A stretch of DNA of 64,000 nucleotides from Acanthosepion lycidas. Lineage: Eukaryota > Mollusca > Cephalopoda > Sepiida > Sepiidae. The notes under the pieces are model-generated. The model saw nothing but the letters and a program-made list of their open reading frames with translations, did no database searches and was not told where the DNA came from. The stretch spans positions 30,938,085 to 31,002,084 of the forward strand of contig OZ010580.1 of assembly GCA_963932145.1 (NCBI GenBank), in the 5' to 3' direction. Position 1 is the first letter of the stretch. Each line of letters starts with the position of its first letter. The position numbers and the translations under genes are program-made. Below, one piece after another: positions 1 through 12,297 of the stretch.

Positions 1-141
1 GAACTCCATGTATAGAGTGACCCCAGAATTATTTCTGAATTAATTTAACCTCTCCAGAAAAAAATGACCTGTATACAGTATGACCCCTTAAAAAATTTTG
101 TGTAAAAAATTGATCATAAAAACTCACACTATAATCAAGTA

Positions 142-414
142 TATATAGAGTGAAATTTTGGGACCTCAAGGCGGAACAATTATGACTGAATAGTGAGTTC
201 AATCCTCACTAGGTGCCTCATACTTTTGGCTTTGTGCCACTTCTAAGCTGTGCTTAGAAAATCATTTTAGGACACCTCGAGGTGGTGTAATGGTTAGCAA
301 GCTTGTCTCACTAAAACAGTTACAACTGAGTTCAATCCTCACTGGGTGCCCCATACTTTCAGCCTTGTGCCACATCTAAGCTATGCTTGAAAAATCACTA
401 TATAGAGGGAAATT
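142..414 (+). mobile_element. Tandem dimer of a tRNA-derived SINE with 16-bp target-site duplication
   Basis: Two related units lie head to tail (about 161-270 and 271-398). Each has a B-box-like GAGTTCAATCCTCAC followed by a shared tail containing GTGCC, CATACTTT, TTGTGCCAC and CTAAGCT. The second unit also keeps an A-box-like GTAATGGTTAGCAAGC. The pair is bounded by TATATAGAGTGAAATT (142-157) and TATATAGAGGGAAATT (399-414), identical but for one base, which looks like one target-site duplication around both units. tRNA-derived SINEs carry pol III A and B boxes; I infer the dimer moved as one unit. More diverged relatives lie near 55311 and 56706. Confidence 0.6.
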
Positions 415-1155
415 AATTTGGGGTTATTTTCTGTCATATATTGTCAATGGAATTACTAGGCTAATTAGAACCATCTATTTAATCCAAAGTAGTGACACTT
501 TAAGAATCCATATGTATTTGATTTTATGATTTTGAAGGTTTCAATTGAAACAGTCATTTGAAGTTATAGCAGTATAAATTGCAATAAAACACCCAATACA
601 ACAAATGAAACAGTGATGAAATGTGAGTCTTGACTATAATGATAAAATGTTTTAATTAAAAAAGAATTTAAAAAAAAATCATTTAGAAAGAAATTTTCTA
701 ACACAGTTTCAAGTTCCAAAATACAAAAATTAAAAAAAAATTAATATTCCTTTCTATTTGACTAACAGTTTCAAATATCTTACATCTTGACTGTATGGTA
801 TCACATCTTAAGGTGTCTTTTTAGATACAATTAAAAAAATTGTATATTTCCCTTAGTGCACAGATTCCAGGTCATAGATACATACAGAAAATTAAGTTCA
901 TTGAAGTTTATAAATTCTACTTTTCTTAAGATGAAAAGTTACAAAAACAAACAAATGCTTAAATAAAAAACATGTATACAGTCAATGTTTTTCAAATGAG
1001 ATTCTACTATGTACTCAGGATGGATGCTGATTAGTAATGTTAATAAATGAAATAATTATGAAATATGAAAAAAAAAGGCAACAAAAATGATAATCTTTTT
1101 TATCAAAATGTGAATATAACATAATTATTTGAAAAAAATAAAGTGAATTTCTCAA
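415..1155. other. AT-rich stretch without recognised features
   Basis: Homopolymer A/T runs and scattered stops in all frames. I see no coding signal, RNA gene or clear repeat boundary. Confidence 0.6.
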
Positions 1156-1535
1156 GGATTGATTGTTTAACAACACATCAACTCCTTATGAGTTATTTAA
1201 TGCTGAAATTTAATTTTCTTGAGAGCTTTGAAGTTAATAAAAATATGATATATGTTATTCTGCTTTCATAACTGAATACATAGTAGATGATATGCAGCTT
1301 TTGTGCATATACATGTTTGTGTGAACATAATTACTAGAGGTGGTGATGTGCAGTTTATGTTGTAGATTTTTGAAAGATACATTTTGAAATACAGTTTGAT
1401 TTAAGAAACTGTAGGTTATTATATGGATTAATGTTATAAAAGAGTTCTTTCATGTTGGTTGATTTTGTTTGCTGGCATACCAAACTATGGGTTATTTAAT
1501 GGTGAAATCTAAATATTTTGAATGCTTTCAACTAC
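1156..1535 (+). repeat. Two diverged copies of dispersed family R1
   Basis: Copies at 1156-1235 and 1457-1535 share the order GATT(T)GTTT, CA.CA, ATGRGTTATTTAATG.TGAAAT. The same core returns at 3598, 22405 and 45410 in this window, so this is a dispersed family of unknown class. I cannot see its ends or any coding capacity. Confidence 0.5.
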
Positions 1536-1759
1536 AGATAAAATGTATTATTAGTCATTTCACTATAAGTATGCATTATTGGTAATTTTTTTATATAAAA
1601 ATGTATTGCTAGTTTTTTATACTTTCATAGTGTTTTATGTTTGTTTGGGAGTTCACTATTTGTCCATAACTGGGACCCCAACAAGTGCTACCACCCTGGG
1701 GTCAGAGTGAACCTTGGAACAGCAGCAATTAAAACCAATCTCCAATCAGAGGCTTTGCT

Positions 1760-2640
1760 ACACTTTTACATAAAAGGGATGAACAATTTTCTCTTTTGAG
1801 AAGTCTGTGTAACTGGGTTCAACTTAAAATTGTGAACTCTAAAAGAGGCTTTGCTACCAAATGTAGTTTATCCTCATACAATTTTTGAAGGGAATATTTT
1901 TTAAAAATGTGTGTTGGATGATATAATTCAAGAACTGATTGTATGCACATACTTTATAAATATATCCTTTGCCCAACATGGATCTCCCACTTTGGGCCCC
2001 TGCTCTATACCAGCCAACTGGTTATATGCACATTCACACAGAGGCCAGTATACCAGCTGCTTGGGTTCAAAGGGTTGAAGAACAGCAATGTTATTCTTTT
2101 ATAACTAGATATGACTAAACCTTTTTAATGTCAGATTATATCAAAAGTCCTTTGATGAGTACAATTTCAATTTATTTCATTTCAAAAGTTATTACATTTG
2201 GTTGTTGTTAAGTAAATTCAAAATGACATTTAAACATTTTGGAAATACAGGTTTATAAACAATTGTCAAGTGCACAAAACAATAAGAATAGATAATATAA
2301 CTGTGCTAACATTAATGATTTTAGGTTGAAGGAATAAGACCATAAGGATTATGGCTTGATTAATTAAAAACATTTGATTTTAAACAAAAGCAAAATATCT
2401 TTTTGTTCAGTAGTCAAATCTCAATTTTGAAGAATCTTAAGAGATACAGATATCTTAACTATTTTATTATTCTACTTCTATTAAAAAAATTGGCTTGGTC
2501 CCTGACAAATAGAATACTAAACTATTTGTAGCACACCCATTGATGAACCAATCAATTTTAGAGTTCACAATTTTAAGTTGAACCCAGTTACACAGACTTC
2601 TCAAAAGAGAAAATTGTTCATCCCTTTTATGTAAAAGTGT
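1760..2640. mobile_element. Unit bounded by perfect 85-bp inverted repeats
   Basis: Bases 1760-1844 are exactly the reverse complement of 2556-2640, by base-by-base reading, with a 711-bp interior. The interior holds no long reading frame. Its richest part is 1975-2070. A short direct repeat, AGAGGCTTTGCTAC, starts at 1748 and again at 1844, just outside and just inside the left arm. Candidates are a foldback or non-autonomous DNA transposon, or a recent inverted duplication. No clear target-site duplication was found, so the true ends may lie elsewhere. Confidence 0.6.
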
Positions 2641-3597
2641 ACTATGCTATTGACATTGATTGATAGTAATGTATATTGTAAATGCACCTTTACACTTGTA
2701 AGGTTTTGAAAGTTATTTTGTTGATGACAAAATTGTAGAATGAAGAAATTTGTCAAATAGATACAAAGGACTGTTCAAATATATAAAAGACAATCTGAAC
2801 CCCAGAATTATAAACAAGCTGTAAGACAACATAGAATATTATTCATTTGAATAGCCACAATAACTGAATAAGTACAATTAGAACAAAACTAGCAGCCATA
2901 GTTCCTTTTTTTTAAATATCATCTTACATTTTGAACAGAAGGTTATTTAATTATCAAAAACTCTAGTAGCTACTTTTTAATACATTTAAAAATAATTTTT
3001 TTTCAAAAGATAGAAAATTTAATATTGTATATACACCACTGATTTTCCTGCTTTTTTTGTTTAAAAAATTGAGTAGATTACTTAATTTCTGATCATCATA
3101 CAAAATCATTAAATTAAAAAAAAGAACACTCCCAGATCCCTCATAGGATTATGATTACTTTTCTTATTTATCATGTTTTTCTCATGTTCATTGAAAAAAA
3201 AAAAAACATTTTGCTTAATCACTGTCTGAATATTTTCTGAGTTAATAAACCAATAATATATACACTATTTATGTTGTACAATTTATGCATATAGTGATAC
3301 AAAGCCTAGTTTATTTTAACGCCTCAATAATTCCTTATTATTTTCATTATCAGTGTTTATATCTTATATATCAGCTGACAATTGCATGTATTTTAGAAGA
3401 TTAAATGTCAGTAAGATAACCTAAAAACCCCAGAAACGTAGAGTATATCTTTTTGTATTAAGTAATGCAAGATCAGTAACTCCTGAGATACAGTTGTTGA
3501 AATGGATTTACAAATGAATAGGATATGTCAATTTCATGTACTCCAAGAAAAGTCATAATTTTTACTGGTATGCATGTACAAGGGAGTCAAGAATAAA
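2641..3597. other. AT-rich stretch, nothing recognised
   Basis: Poly-A and poly-T runs only (for example near 3190). No supported gene or repeat. Confidence 0.6.
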
Positions 3598-3800
3598 ATT
3601 GATTGATTTGTTTTTTTTACAGCCTATCAACCTTTTGTGGGTTATTTAAAGCCAGAAAATATTTTGAGATTTTAAGAATTTTTGGGAAATAATGAATTAT
3701 GGATACAAGACCTAGTAATTAACCCATACCTGGAAGGAGAAGACGTGGATTCATACCTTTCCCACAGGTATTTGCACATGAGTGGATACAACGAACATGA
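3598..3800 (+). repeat. R1 dispersed repeat, longer copy
   Basis: The core (GATTGATTTGTTT, CCTATCAACC, GTGGGTTATTTAAAGCC) is followed by a second conserved block, TTAACCCATACCTGGAAGGAGA, then GATTCATACCTTT. The copy at 22405-22640 has both blocks in the same order and spacing, so the family is at least about 200 bp. No reading frame or terminal repeats were found. Confidence 0.5.
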
Positions 3801-5339
3801 CAGGAATTTAAAAACTCAGCTCTCAAATCTTCAATTCTGAGGCATATCCAAGCTTAGAGCACCAAGCAGTTCAAGAATAAAAGTCAGTTTAATATTTGTT
3901 AAACAGTGGCATGTACCATCCTTTTTAAAACTAACACTTATTTCAGTGGGTTTTTTTTGTGGGGGGATGGTGATTAATTGGTAACAGTCCTAAAATTTGA
4001 GAAGTGTGTTTATTCCATTTTATAATTAAACCTTAATCACTTTGAAACAAGGAAAAAATAACCTTGAAATTTGAAGCAAAATGGGTGAGATTAGAGATAA
4101 TGTAAAAAGATGCATGTAGTTTTGTGTGAGTAAAATGAACTCAAGACAAAGGCCCCCAGAGCACAGTCTATGTTTATAACAATAAAGAGATAGTTATGAT
4201 ATGCAGTAGTGCAGGACAATGGAGCATTGGGATATAATCTAAATCTGATTGATCTATTATGTACTTAATGTGAAGGCAGCAATTGAAATAAAGTCAGCAA
4301 GTACATTGAAACAGTACTCTAAATATGACTGGCAACTGTCCTTTCTAGGCAAGAAGGAACTATGACATACTAAGACACTAATGGCCCCTGGATAGAAACT
4401 GCAGTTTTTGTTTGTTTGTTTAAGAAGTACTTGGTTACCTTTTATCATATTAGGGCACTAAGACAATATTGTTTCTGAATGGAAAGTAACTGTGTGAAAG
4501 CATGGCTTTAAAACATGAGTAATCAGCTTGAATGCTCTGTTATAGAAGAATGGGCCTAAGATATTTATGCACTTGATGCTCCATAAATGCTTGAATAAAG
4601 ACTGCAAAATCTAGATGGAATGAAATACGTCTTTAAAAGAAGAAAAACTAGAGTTCTTAATAGAATTGTTAATGATATTACACAAGTTATCTTGCATAAT
4701 GCTAATGAAAAGCATACAACATCAATAAACAGTGGTAAAATGTTGACAGTATATTTTATTTGTTTGAAGAAAGAAACTTTGATTATCTGGGATGTTTCAT
4801 TGTTAAAAACAACCATTTCAGGTAAAATTATATCAAACTTGCTTATCACTAATTCCTTTTCTCTAATTCTTTTATTGTTTTAAGCATTATATATTTGAAA
4901 TGTTTTAATATAAAAACATTTTTACATGTATTAAAAATTCATATCTTGACAGAATTTATTAAATTTTGATCTGAAATTTTCCTTGTATAATATTTGAGCT
5001 ATGTGATTAAGAAAAAAAAGCACTGGCAATAAAGAAGATTATTTTAGGAATTAAGTATTTGTTGTGTAAAATTTCATAATTAAGTTAACTTAAGTTAACT
5101 TATTGCTATACTTATATCAATTTTTTTTTATTTTATTATAAGCAGTCATTCTGGTACTATACATTTTGTGATTATCGATATAATTTGATTACTTTAGCAA
5201 TCATCTATATTTTGCTTTTAAAATATTTTATATCATGAGATAAACCATGTGATTATGATAAATGATAATTATCTAAATTTATCTAGATTGCAATCTTAAA
5301 AATAAACAGTTTATAAAAATGGTTAATCTATATATAGTA
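3801..5339. other. AT-rich stretch, nothing recognised
   Basis: Short frames of 60-94 codons occur on both strands with low-complexity translations and no family resemblance. I treat them as chance openings. Confidence 0.55.
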
Positions 5340-5440
5340 TTAGGTTGGTGCAAAAATAATGACGTAATAATGTCGTTTTTTGACATATTTTTAACGTCAA
5401 AAAACAACATTATTACGTCATTATTTTTGCACCAACCTAA
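5340..5440. mobile_element. Mariner-type hairpin MITE (MADE1-like), copy 1
   Basis: A near-perfect palindrome with termini TTAGGTTGGTGCAAAAATAA, flanked by TA on both sides (5338-5339 and 5441-5442), the target duplication of Tc1/mariner elements. It has no coding capacity. The terminal repeat resembles that of Hsmar1/MADE1-type mariners known from vertebrates. Copies 2 and 3 lie at 46338 and 48164. If transcribed, the arms would form a hairpin of roughly 48 bp. Confidence 0.85.
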
Positions 5441-6150
5441 TAATATAAACTTAGATTCTAAAGTTGAAAACAATTTTTGAAATTATTCTTGATTTCAAAT
5501 TACTGCACACTTGACAGTTAGTCATTAAAACAAGCTGTTCATATAACTTGTAATATTGTAAACACAATTTATTAAATAATTTGTGCAAATTTTTATTAAT
5601 GATTGCATATACAGTGACACAAGACATTCTAATAATGAAAAGATGAAACAATAATTTAGGGTTGTATCTTATTACTCACTGGATTTGAGTTTAGTTTAGA
5701 GGGAAGGATTTAGTTTTACTTATTGCTAAGCACTAACTTTACTGGGACTCTACACTACTGCATCAGAAATCAGGAATTAAAGGAAACATGATTGACAGAA
5801 TAAAGCTATTGCAATTATTAAATCGAGTTAAAATTTAAATAAACTATTAAAAATAAGATATATATATATATAGAGAGAGAGATGGTTTTGTTATGCAATT
5901 CTAAGTTAAATAATGTCTGTGACAGAGAAGAAATCCTGACTTGAAACCACACTGTTTGCCATCATGGCAAGCCAGTAACAAGTTTCTGATCAAAATAACT
6001 ATTGATGATGGAACTGAGAGCAGGAAGAGTTTGTTTTGTTTTGTTTTTCAAATATATTAATATTTTTCTAACCCTAATTTCCAAGTATCAAACCAGAACA
6101 GTTTACAATTATTATAGTTTTTTTTTTTTTACAAATAAATGTACCTTCTT
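5441..6150. other. AT-rich stretch with a short (TA)n(GA)n tract
   Basis: A small TA/GA microsatellite sits at about 5859-5882, with a poly-T run at 6120-6130. Nothing else is recognised. Confidence 0.55.
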
Positions 6151-6151
6151 T

Positions 6152-6425
6152 TTTTTTTAATCAGTTTCACCCTATACAAGTCAGAAAAGCCATAAAGATG
6201 CAACAGGTTACTGGGTGTGGAAAAATTAAGAACAGAAACATTAATAATGAGAGGGAAGAGAAAAGAGTAATGATGAGAACAGTAGGTAGTGATTGACATT
6301 GCATTTAAATTTTTGCAGATTAAAGTTAGCTGAAAAGCATGGAGCTGGAAGAGAGTTCCACAAGTGAGAAGCATGAGAAAATAGTTTTCTTGTATAATAA
6401 AAGATTTTCATAATCCCACACATGA
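6152..6425 (-). pseudogene. LINE family B, 3' end with C-terminal ORF2 remnant
   Basis: The minus-strand translation contains SHASHLWNSLPAPCFSANF and then LQKFKCNVNHYL. This is the pattern (R/S)..LWNSLP.SCF...NL..FK..VN.YL found at the extreme C-terminus of many non-LTR retrotransposon reverse transcriptases. Only the tail is present, as expected from 5' truncation during target-primed reverse transcription. Related copies lie at 10060 (+), 50405 (-), 51845 (-) and 62455 (+). No working protein is possible. Confidence 0.6.
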
Positions 6426-6750
6426 TATAAAAAGTTTCAACCAGAATTTAAACATGATTCAATAATTTAATCTTTTAAACTAATAATCATGACTATTTCA
6501 CACCTCTCTTTTTATATCACAAACATTAAAAATAAATAGTTAGACATATTAATTAAATAAGTATTGATTTAAATATGAAAATGACAAGAAGAATGCAATG
6601 AGGACTCTCTCAGATTAAGAATGAAATAATTTCCCCTATATTGGACAAGGTTTGAGAGTTTATAAAGTCTTAACTTTTTGTTACAGTAATGAAGCAATAT
6701 AAAAATATAGAAGAATAATGTGCTGATTAAAAACACATACATTATAAATA
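6426..6750. other. AT-rich stretch, nothing recognised
   Basis: No supported feature between the LINE tail and the pogo-like MITE. Confidence 0.55.
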
Positions 6751-7364
6751 CAGGAATCCCTCGATTAGTGCAGATAATATGTACATTAAAAGGTGTGCAC
6801 TAATCAAAAATCCATTAATTGAATATAATAACATATAGAAAATGATGTAATTTGTACCTCATTCAAAATTAATTTCTAATTTATGTACTTTTTAATTAAA
6901 ATATAGGTACATATTTTCTATTTTTGGAAATTTTCCAAACATATAATCATTAGTATTATAACCAGAAAATTTTATTTATAATATTTCCATAGTAAATTCA
7001 TATATCTTTTATATTTAAATATTTTTCAAAAGAAACATGGAAAAAAATGAAAATATTAAAGAAAATTAAAATAGAGACAAATATTAAAATATGTATTTTT
7101 ATTATCAGCTGATATTATAAAATTTATCTATTTATAACCGTCCATGTTTTTTTTAATATTACTGTAATTACTTAGATAATGTAATACTTGACAAACAAAA
7201 TACTTACCCATTTTCCATTTTTAAATTTTAGAAAATTTTTAATTAATCGGTAACTATAAAATAATTAATTTTCAATTACTATGGTTAAACTGAAGAATGT
7301 TTTAACACATTAATTGAGAATTATGCATGCACTAATCGAATGTGCATTAATCGAGGGATTCCTG
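6751..7364. mobile_element. pogo/Tigger-like non-autonomous DNA transposon, 614 bp
   Basis: The terminal inverted repeat is CAGGAATCCCTCGATTARTGCA: 22 bp at 6751-6772 and its complement at 7343-7364 with one mismatch. TA lies on both sides (6749-6750 and 7365-7366). Subterminal GCACTAATC motifs recur inside both ends. The interior is AT-rich with no transposase. The CAG start, the CCCTCG motif and the TA duplication point to the pogo/Tigger branch of Tc1/mariner; the family assignment is an inference. Confidence 0.75.
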
Positions 7365-8137
7365 TACATCATAAAATGAATATCCAACTTGAGATTATAA
7401 AAGAACAATGAATCAATAGAGCAACAGTGGTTGTACAGTGGCTGAATTATGATGAGAAAATACACAGCAAGCAGACATGAATGATGTCAAGGGGATGAAG
7501 ATCAGTCAGAAGTGCACTAGTGCACCCTATCTTTATATGAACATGAATGGTTGGCAAGAGGCCAAGGAATAGACAAAAACAAAGCAGGGAGTATAGTACT
7601 TTCTACTTTATATGGGACACAAAGAAGAGAAAAATTTAACTGATAATATATGTTATGATGGCTTTGAATGTGTAGCAAGGAAGAACCTTACTATTTGATG
7701 TAATGAGCACTCATGCATAGTCAATGAACATTGGTAAGTTGAGTGGATGGCTACAAAATGTATTTCAGAGGCAAAACAACAGTCTGGTTGAAGGTTGCCT
7801 TGCAAAAAGACTGTAGTTATGTAGACACAGAAAATATAAATGGACTCATATTCTGCTGCCAACAAGTGTAGACATTCATTTATAAGAAGCAAAACACGTT
7901 ATCATTTCCTGATGATAGACATTATATAGCATTATTCCAAGTTTCCTGAATTATTAAACTTCTCAGCTTCTCTCAGGAAATATTATTACCATTTAAAGCA
8001 AAATAATATCTTCTAGGTATATACAGATGACCAATGCTTAAAATATTAATACAATATGCATATATACATATACATACAAACTCACAACATATACATATTT
8101 ACAAATTTTAATAAGGGCACATATAGATGCATATTAT

Positions 8138-8174
<37 letters not shown>

Positions 8175-9660
8175 AAAGTTATGAATAAATCATCAAACTT
8201 ATAAGTAAATATATATAATGTAAAAAGAAAGAGAGAAAGAGTAAGTCATGAGAATATCAACATGAGGATGTAGAATAAATCATTAGTAATCTTATTTAAA
8301 TCAAGAAAAAAATCAACATTTGCTATAGTAAATTCTATTCAACTGTTAAAATCATGAAATGCTACCAGCAAACTAATAAATACTTTTTTCTTATATGAAA
8401 CTTCAGGACAGTGTATTAAGTACATAGAACCAAGTATAAATCAATGTTTTACATAAAAATTGATGCTTTTGTCTATTTTCTTTTCTCTCCCTTACAAAAA
8501 AATCTTATCCCTCTATAAATTTAATTATGTAGATTAGAATATGAAATGTACACAATATAAATACTAGGTACTTTTTTGTATGTTCAATTGAATTCTTATA
8601 AAAATTTGTATTGATAATAATCTTTTAAAATAAAACTCAAGAGAACAACTGACATGTTCAAACAATTAATTTCTTAGTTTTTAAGTTTGCTTCTCAAATC
8701 TAGATTGTGTCTAAAAATGTGCACATAATCCTTGTGTATGCTGTTTTATTTTATTACTAATATTATCTTTTTTTAGAATTCCACTATAAATCTCTTATGT
8801 ATTTATATATCAACGAGATGTCCCCCAGGAATAGAAACTGTAATCAGTAATAAAAATAATTACATTCAGCATTTTTTCTTTAATTTAAAATCAACCAGTA
8901 AAGGGTTTTACTTCAGTTGCTATGAGAAGCAGCAGAACATAATTTTTCTTGCAAATATCCACAAGGAACACAGGTGCTTTTGCACTGATTGAAAACGTAA
9001 TACAGTTAGGGAAAAACAGATTCATTTATAGATATAACAAAAACAATAAAGAACATCTCAGTAAAAGTCTTAAAATTATAACGTAAGTTGTATTGTAAAT
9101 GAAACTTCAAAATTAGAAAAATATTTATTAATATTAAAATTTATAATAAAACTTTTTATCTCAGTAAACACTTAGGCTTTCAATAAATAAAACTTTCATT
9201 TAGATAATTTTTATTTTCACAGTATTTATTAATATAGTTATTTTATTATTTTTCTTTTCAATTTGAAAAAGTAAATCAAATAAGTATGTGTTACTAAAAA
9301 CAAGTTAAACCTGGTAAATTTGATAAAATAGTATAAAGAAAAACATCATTGAAATCAAATAAAACTTCATACTGGATTAGAAAGAACACTTAAACCTTTC
9401 AATTACTGATAATTTGTATACTTAAAATGTATCAAGAAAATTCAGCAATAGAAATAAAATCAGATCTACTATCAGTATAACTAAAGGATTCTAAAACATA
9501 TCCTTGACTTTATCATATTAGTCAAACTAACTGGAATGAAATAGTATATAATTGTTTAGGTTGATTCAGTTGTAATAAAGTTTGTAAAACATTTGGAAAA
9601 AAAAGAAAATTGCTTTAATACTAATGATAAATAAAGGCATTTTTGTCTCACAATTGTTAA
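7365..9660. other. Mostly AT-rich; moderately complex segment 7430-7890; (CA)n(TA)n at 8138-8174
   Basis: The 7430-7890 segment is less AT-rich and may be an old repeat, but its translations match nothing I know. A (CA)n tract followed by (TA)n lies at 8138-8174. The remainder has no supported feature. Confidence 0.5.
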
Positions 9661-9665
9661 ATGAA

Positions 9666-10025
9666 TTTTTTTTTTTACAGTGAGGTTAACCCTTGACAAA
9701 GCCCAGGGGCCACTTTAGGTAGAGAGTTACATTTGGGGGCCATTTGTGTGTATAGGAGTGGAAGATAACAGTTAACCCTGACCTTCAACAAGTTAACATT
9801 GTAAGGAATACATCCTGTTGGGAGTCAGTTCCACAGGGTAGTGGTTTGCGAGTGGAACTTACTTATCACTGATGGAATATGTAGGGAATATGGATGGTTT
9901 GCTATTATGTAAGTGGTATGGCATGTTCTTGCTGTGAAGGATTGCCTTGGTGAGACCAGGGAATGTAGTTTGCCCAAGCATCTTTTGTGTAAACAGTGGT
10001 AGACCAATATAGAGTTTTAGCAATT
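9666..10025 (-). pseudogene. LINE family A, 3' end with C-terminal reverse-transcriptase tail and poly-A
   Basis: Minus-strand reading gives FTARTCHTTYIIANHPYSLHIP and then SKFHSQTTTLWN, the C-terminal signature (ARTRHA....HPY.L.IP..RSKFHS....TLWN.LP.GC) of a widespread non-LTR retrotransposon family. The 3' untranslated region ends in a run of A on the minus strand (T run at 9668-9678), fixing the orientation. Everything upstream of the thumb/C-terminal region is missing. Related copies: 11150 (+) and 26165 (-). Confidence 0.65.
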
Positions 10026-10054
10026 TGGGATTTTTTTTTTTTTCTTAGGTTAAT

Positions 10055-10305
10055 TATACCTTTATTAATATTCTTCTACTGCTCACTTGTGGAACTCTCT
10101 TCTGGTTTCTTGCTTTCCAGTCAACTTTGGTCTTCAAAAATTTAAATGCATTGTCTATCATTATTTTATGTCTTCTTAATCCCTGTTCTTTTTATTGTCC
10201 TCTCTCCGTAATAATGTTTTTTTTTATTCTTTCACATTCAGTAATGCTTTGTGTCTTAGTGGCTTTTTTGCTTTGCTTGGAGTGAAATGATTAATTAAAA
10301 AAAAT
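10055..10305 (+). pseudogene. LINE family B, 3' end (plus strand)
   Basis: The stretch reads like the reverse complement of the 6152-6425 copy: GGAACTCTCTTC, then AAATTTAAATGCATTGTC, then GTGGCTTTTTTGC and CTTGGAGTGAAATGA. Frameshifts break the protein. It lies back to back with the family A tail at 9666-10025, so the two 3' ends point away from each other. Confidence 0.55.
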
Positions 10306-11149
10306 TCTGCTTGCAATGCCAATGAGTTTGTTTCATTTTCATTTATAAGTATAATATTACATATTTTATTAGGCAAATCAATGTTTCCACAGTAAAATAG
10401 GTATTACCCAACTAATGTTTGTAAATATTTGAGAATATATTTTATATTAGCAAAATATAGTATGGGTTTCAGCTTACAATATTTATCCTTATCAAAAAAT
10501 AAAAATAAAACTTGTTATGTGGGTATCAGAATTTTATTATTCAAATCAATTAAATGCAAAACCAATTTTTATTATGAAAACAATGATTTGCACAATAAAA
10601 TCTGACATTACACAGTACAATTGCAATTGTTGATATTGGGTAAAGAAGGAAGGCTTTTTAAAATATACAATATTTACAGAAAGGTCAATGAACTGAGTAA
10701 ATGAATACAAATATAATTCAGGAAAGATGGCAGGAAGTCTCCAAAACAGTTGTTTTTAGTGGTGGAAGAAAGCATATTTTCCTGCTGAAGATACTAAATA
10801 TAATTCTGTACATATTAATATGCATAATTTCACTGTAATGTGTAAGTTAAACTAGATAAATAAAATTTGTATCACTACTGAGATTGTTTTTTATTAGTGT
10901 TATTATTATTATTATTCTAGATACTTTTAACACCTCTCATTTTTGCACTTATAAATTCATTACTGCTTCTCACATTCCCAAAAATTAATTTTTGCACTGC
11001 TTGACTCTATAAAATCTATACAAAATAATACTTGCATTACTGTTTGGCTAAATGATATAAATGTAATAGCATGATTTTTATTCTTCAAATATGAATTATT
11101 GAAAGTGAGAATAGTAGTCTGATAAGAATTGCAAAATGCCTTAAAGACC
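10306..11149. other. AT-rich stretch, nothing recognised
   Basis: Contains an (ATT)n run near 10900. No coding signal. Confidence 0.55.
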
Positions 11150-11715
11150 ATCATCGCTGATCTGACCTAGACCTACCACCAGTCAGGATGAATGGAGGTC
11201 CTCTCAGGGAAGCACTGTGCATTGAAAGACTGTTGGGCCTTAAACTTACACCCGACTTGATCCATTAATAAGGATACAGGTCTACCCAGTCTTCATTTTC
11301 TTCAAACGTCTCCATGTCCTTGCAGATAACAAATTATTTTCCACTCAACAACCTCTTTCTCATAGATGAAACATTGCAAACCTCTTACTGCTTTATCACT
11401 AATTCCATGGAAAGTTTTTGGATAAATTACATAAGACTTGCCATGCTATATACATTGTAGCAAACTGCCCTCATTCCATTTGTATTCCTTGGTGAGATGT
11501 AAGTTTGACTTGAGCTACTTCTTCCCAAAAACTGCTGATTTACAGAACTGACTCCCAAGATGATGCTTCCCTGGTCACTAAAATCTTAACCTGTTCAAAT
11601 CTAGGGCTAACTGTTATCTTTCCACATATCTGCATAAGCTGTGTCTCTTACTCTGTAACCCTCAATCTTGAGTGGCTCCCAGGTCTTGTACAGGGTAAAC
11701 ATCATTTAAAAAAAA
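11150..11715 (+). pseudogene. LINE family A, 3' end (plus strand)
   Basis: Plus-strand frames, with shifts, resemble the C-terminal half of the reverse transcriptase seen at 9666 and 26165: a YH.FHGKFLDKL-like block near 11390-11425, CHAIY/ANCPHS near 11440-11475, then a terminal block ending at about 11690. A run of nine A bases follows at 11708. Several in-frame stops make it a dead 5'-truncated copy. Confidence 0.5.
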
Positions 11716-12261
11716 AGAAACAGTTTCATTTCATATGAATTATGAAAATAGGTTTGGCATCTCTCTAATTAATACCTTCCTTCCTTTTCTTCAGTGAGAA
11801 TATATACTTTGTATTTATTTACTTTCTTTTATTTATCCCTCTGTAAATATTTGTGTAAAAATACATGCACACCATCACTGCAAATTGAATATTGGTCCAA
11901 TCATTATAAATCTAATGAAGCTCAAGTAATATAACTAATAATAGATGCAATTGTGTATGCAATTCTTACTATAAAATCTGAAAGGCATAAATCATGTTTT
12001 TTAGGTTAGCACTATTCTTTGTAGATCCCATCAACAAGATAAAGGACCCACTGAACAAAATAAGACCTTTTCATTTAACAAAGATAAGATTCACATTAGT
12101 TATAGGCTATTTATATTGATAGCCAAGGGGCTTGACCTATGTTTGATCATTATAATCTTTATCTATCCTTCAACAGAGGAAGATTTTCTTATTTTACTCC
12201 TAAATACAAGATTCATTTTATTAAAAAGAAAAAAAGCACTAAAAGAAATCTGTTCCTCTTT

Positions 12262-12297
<36 letters not shown>

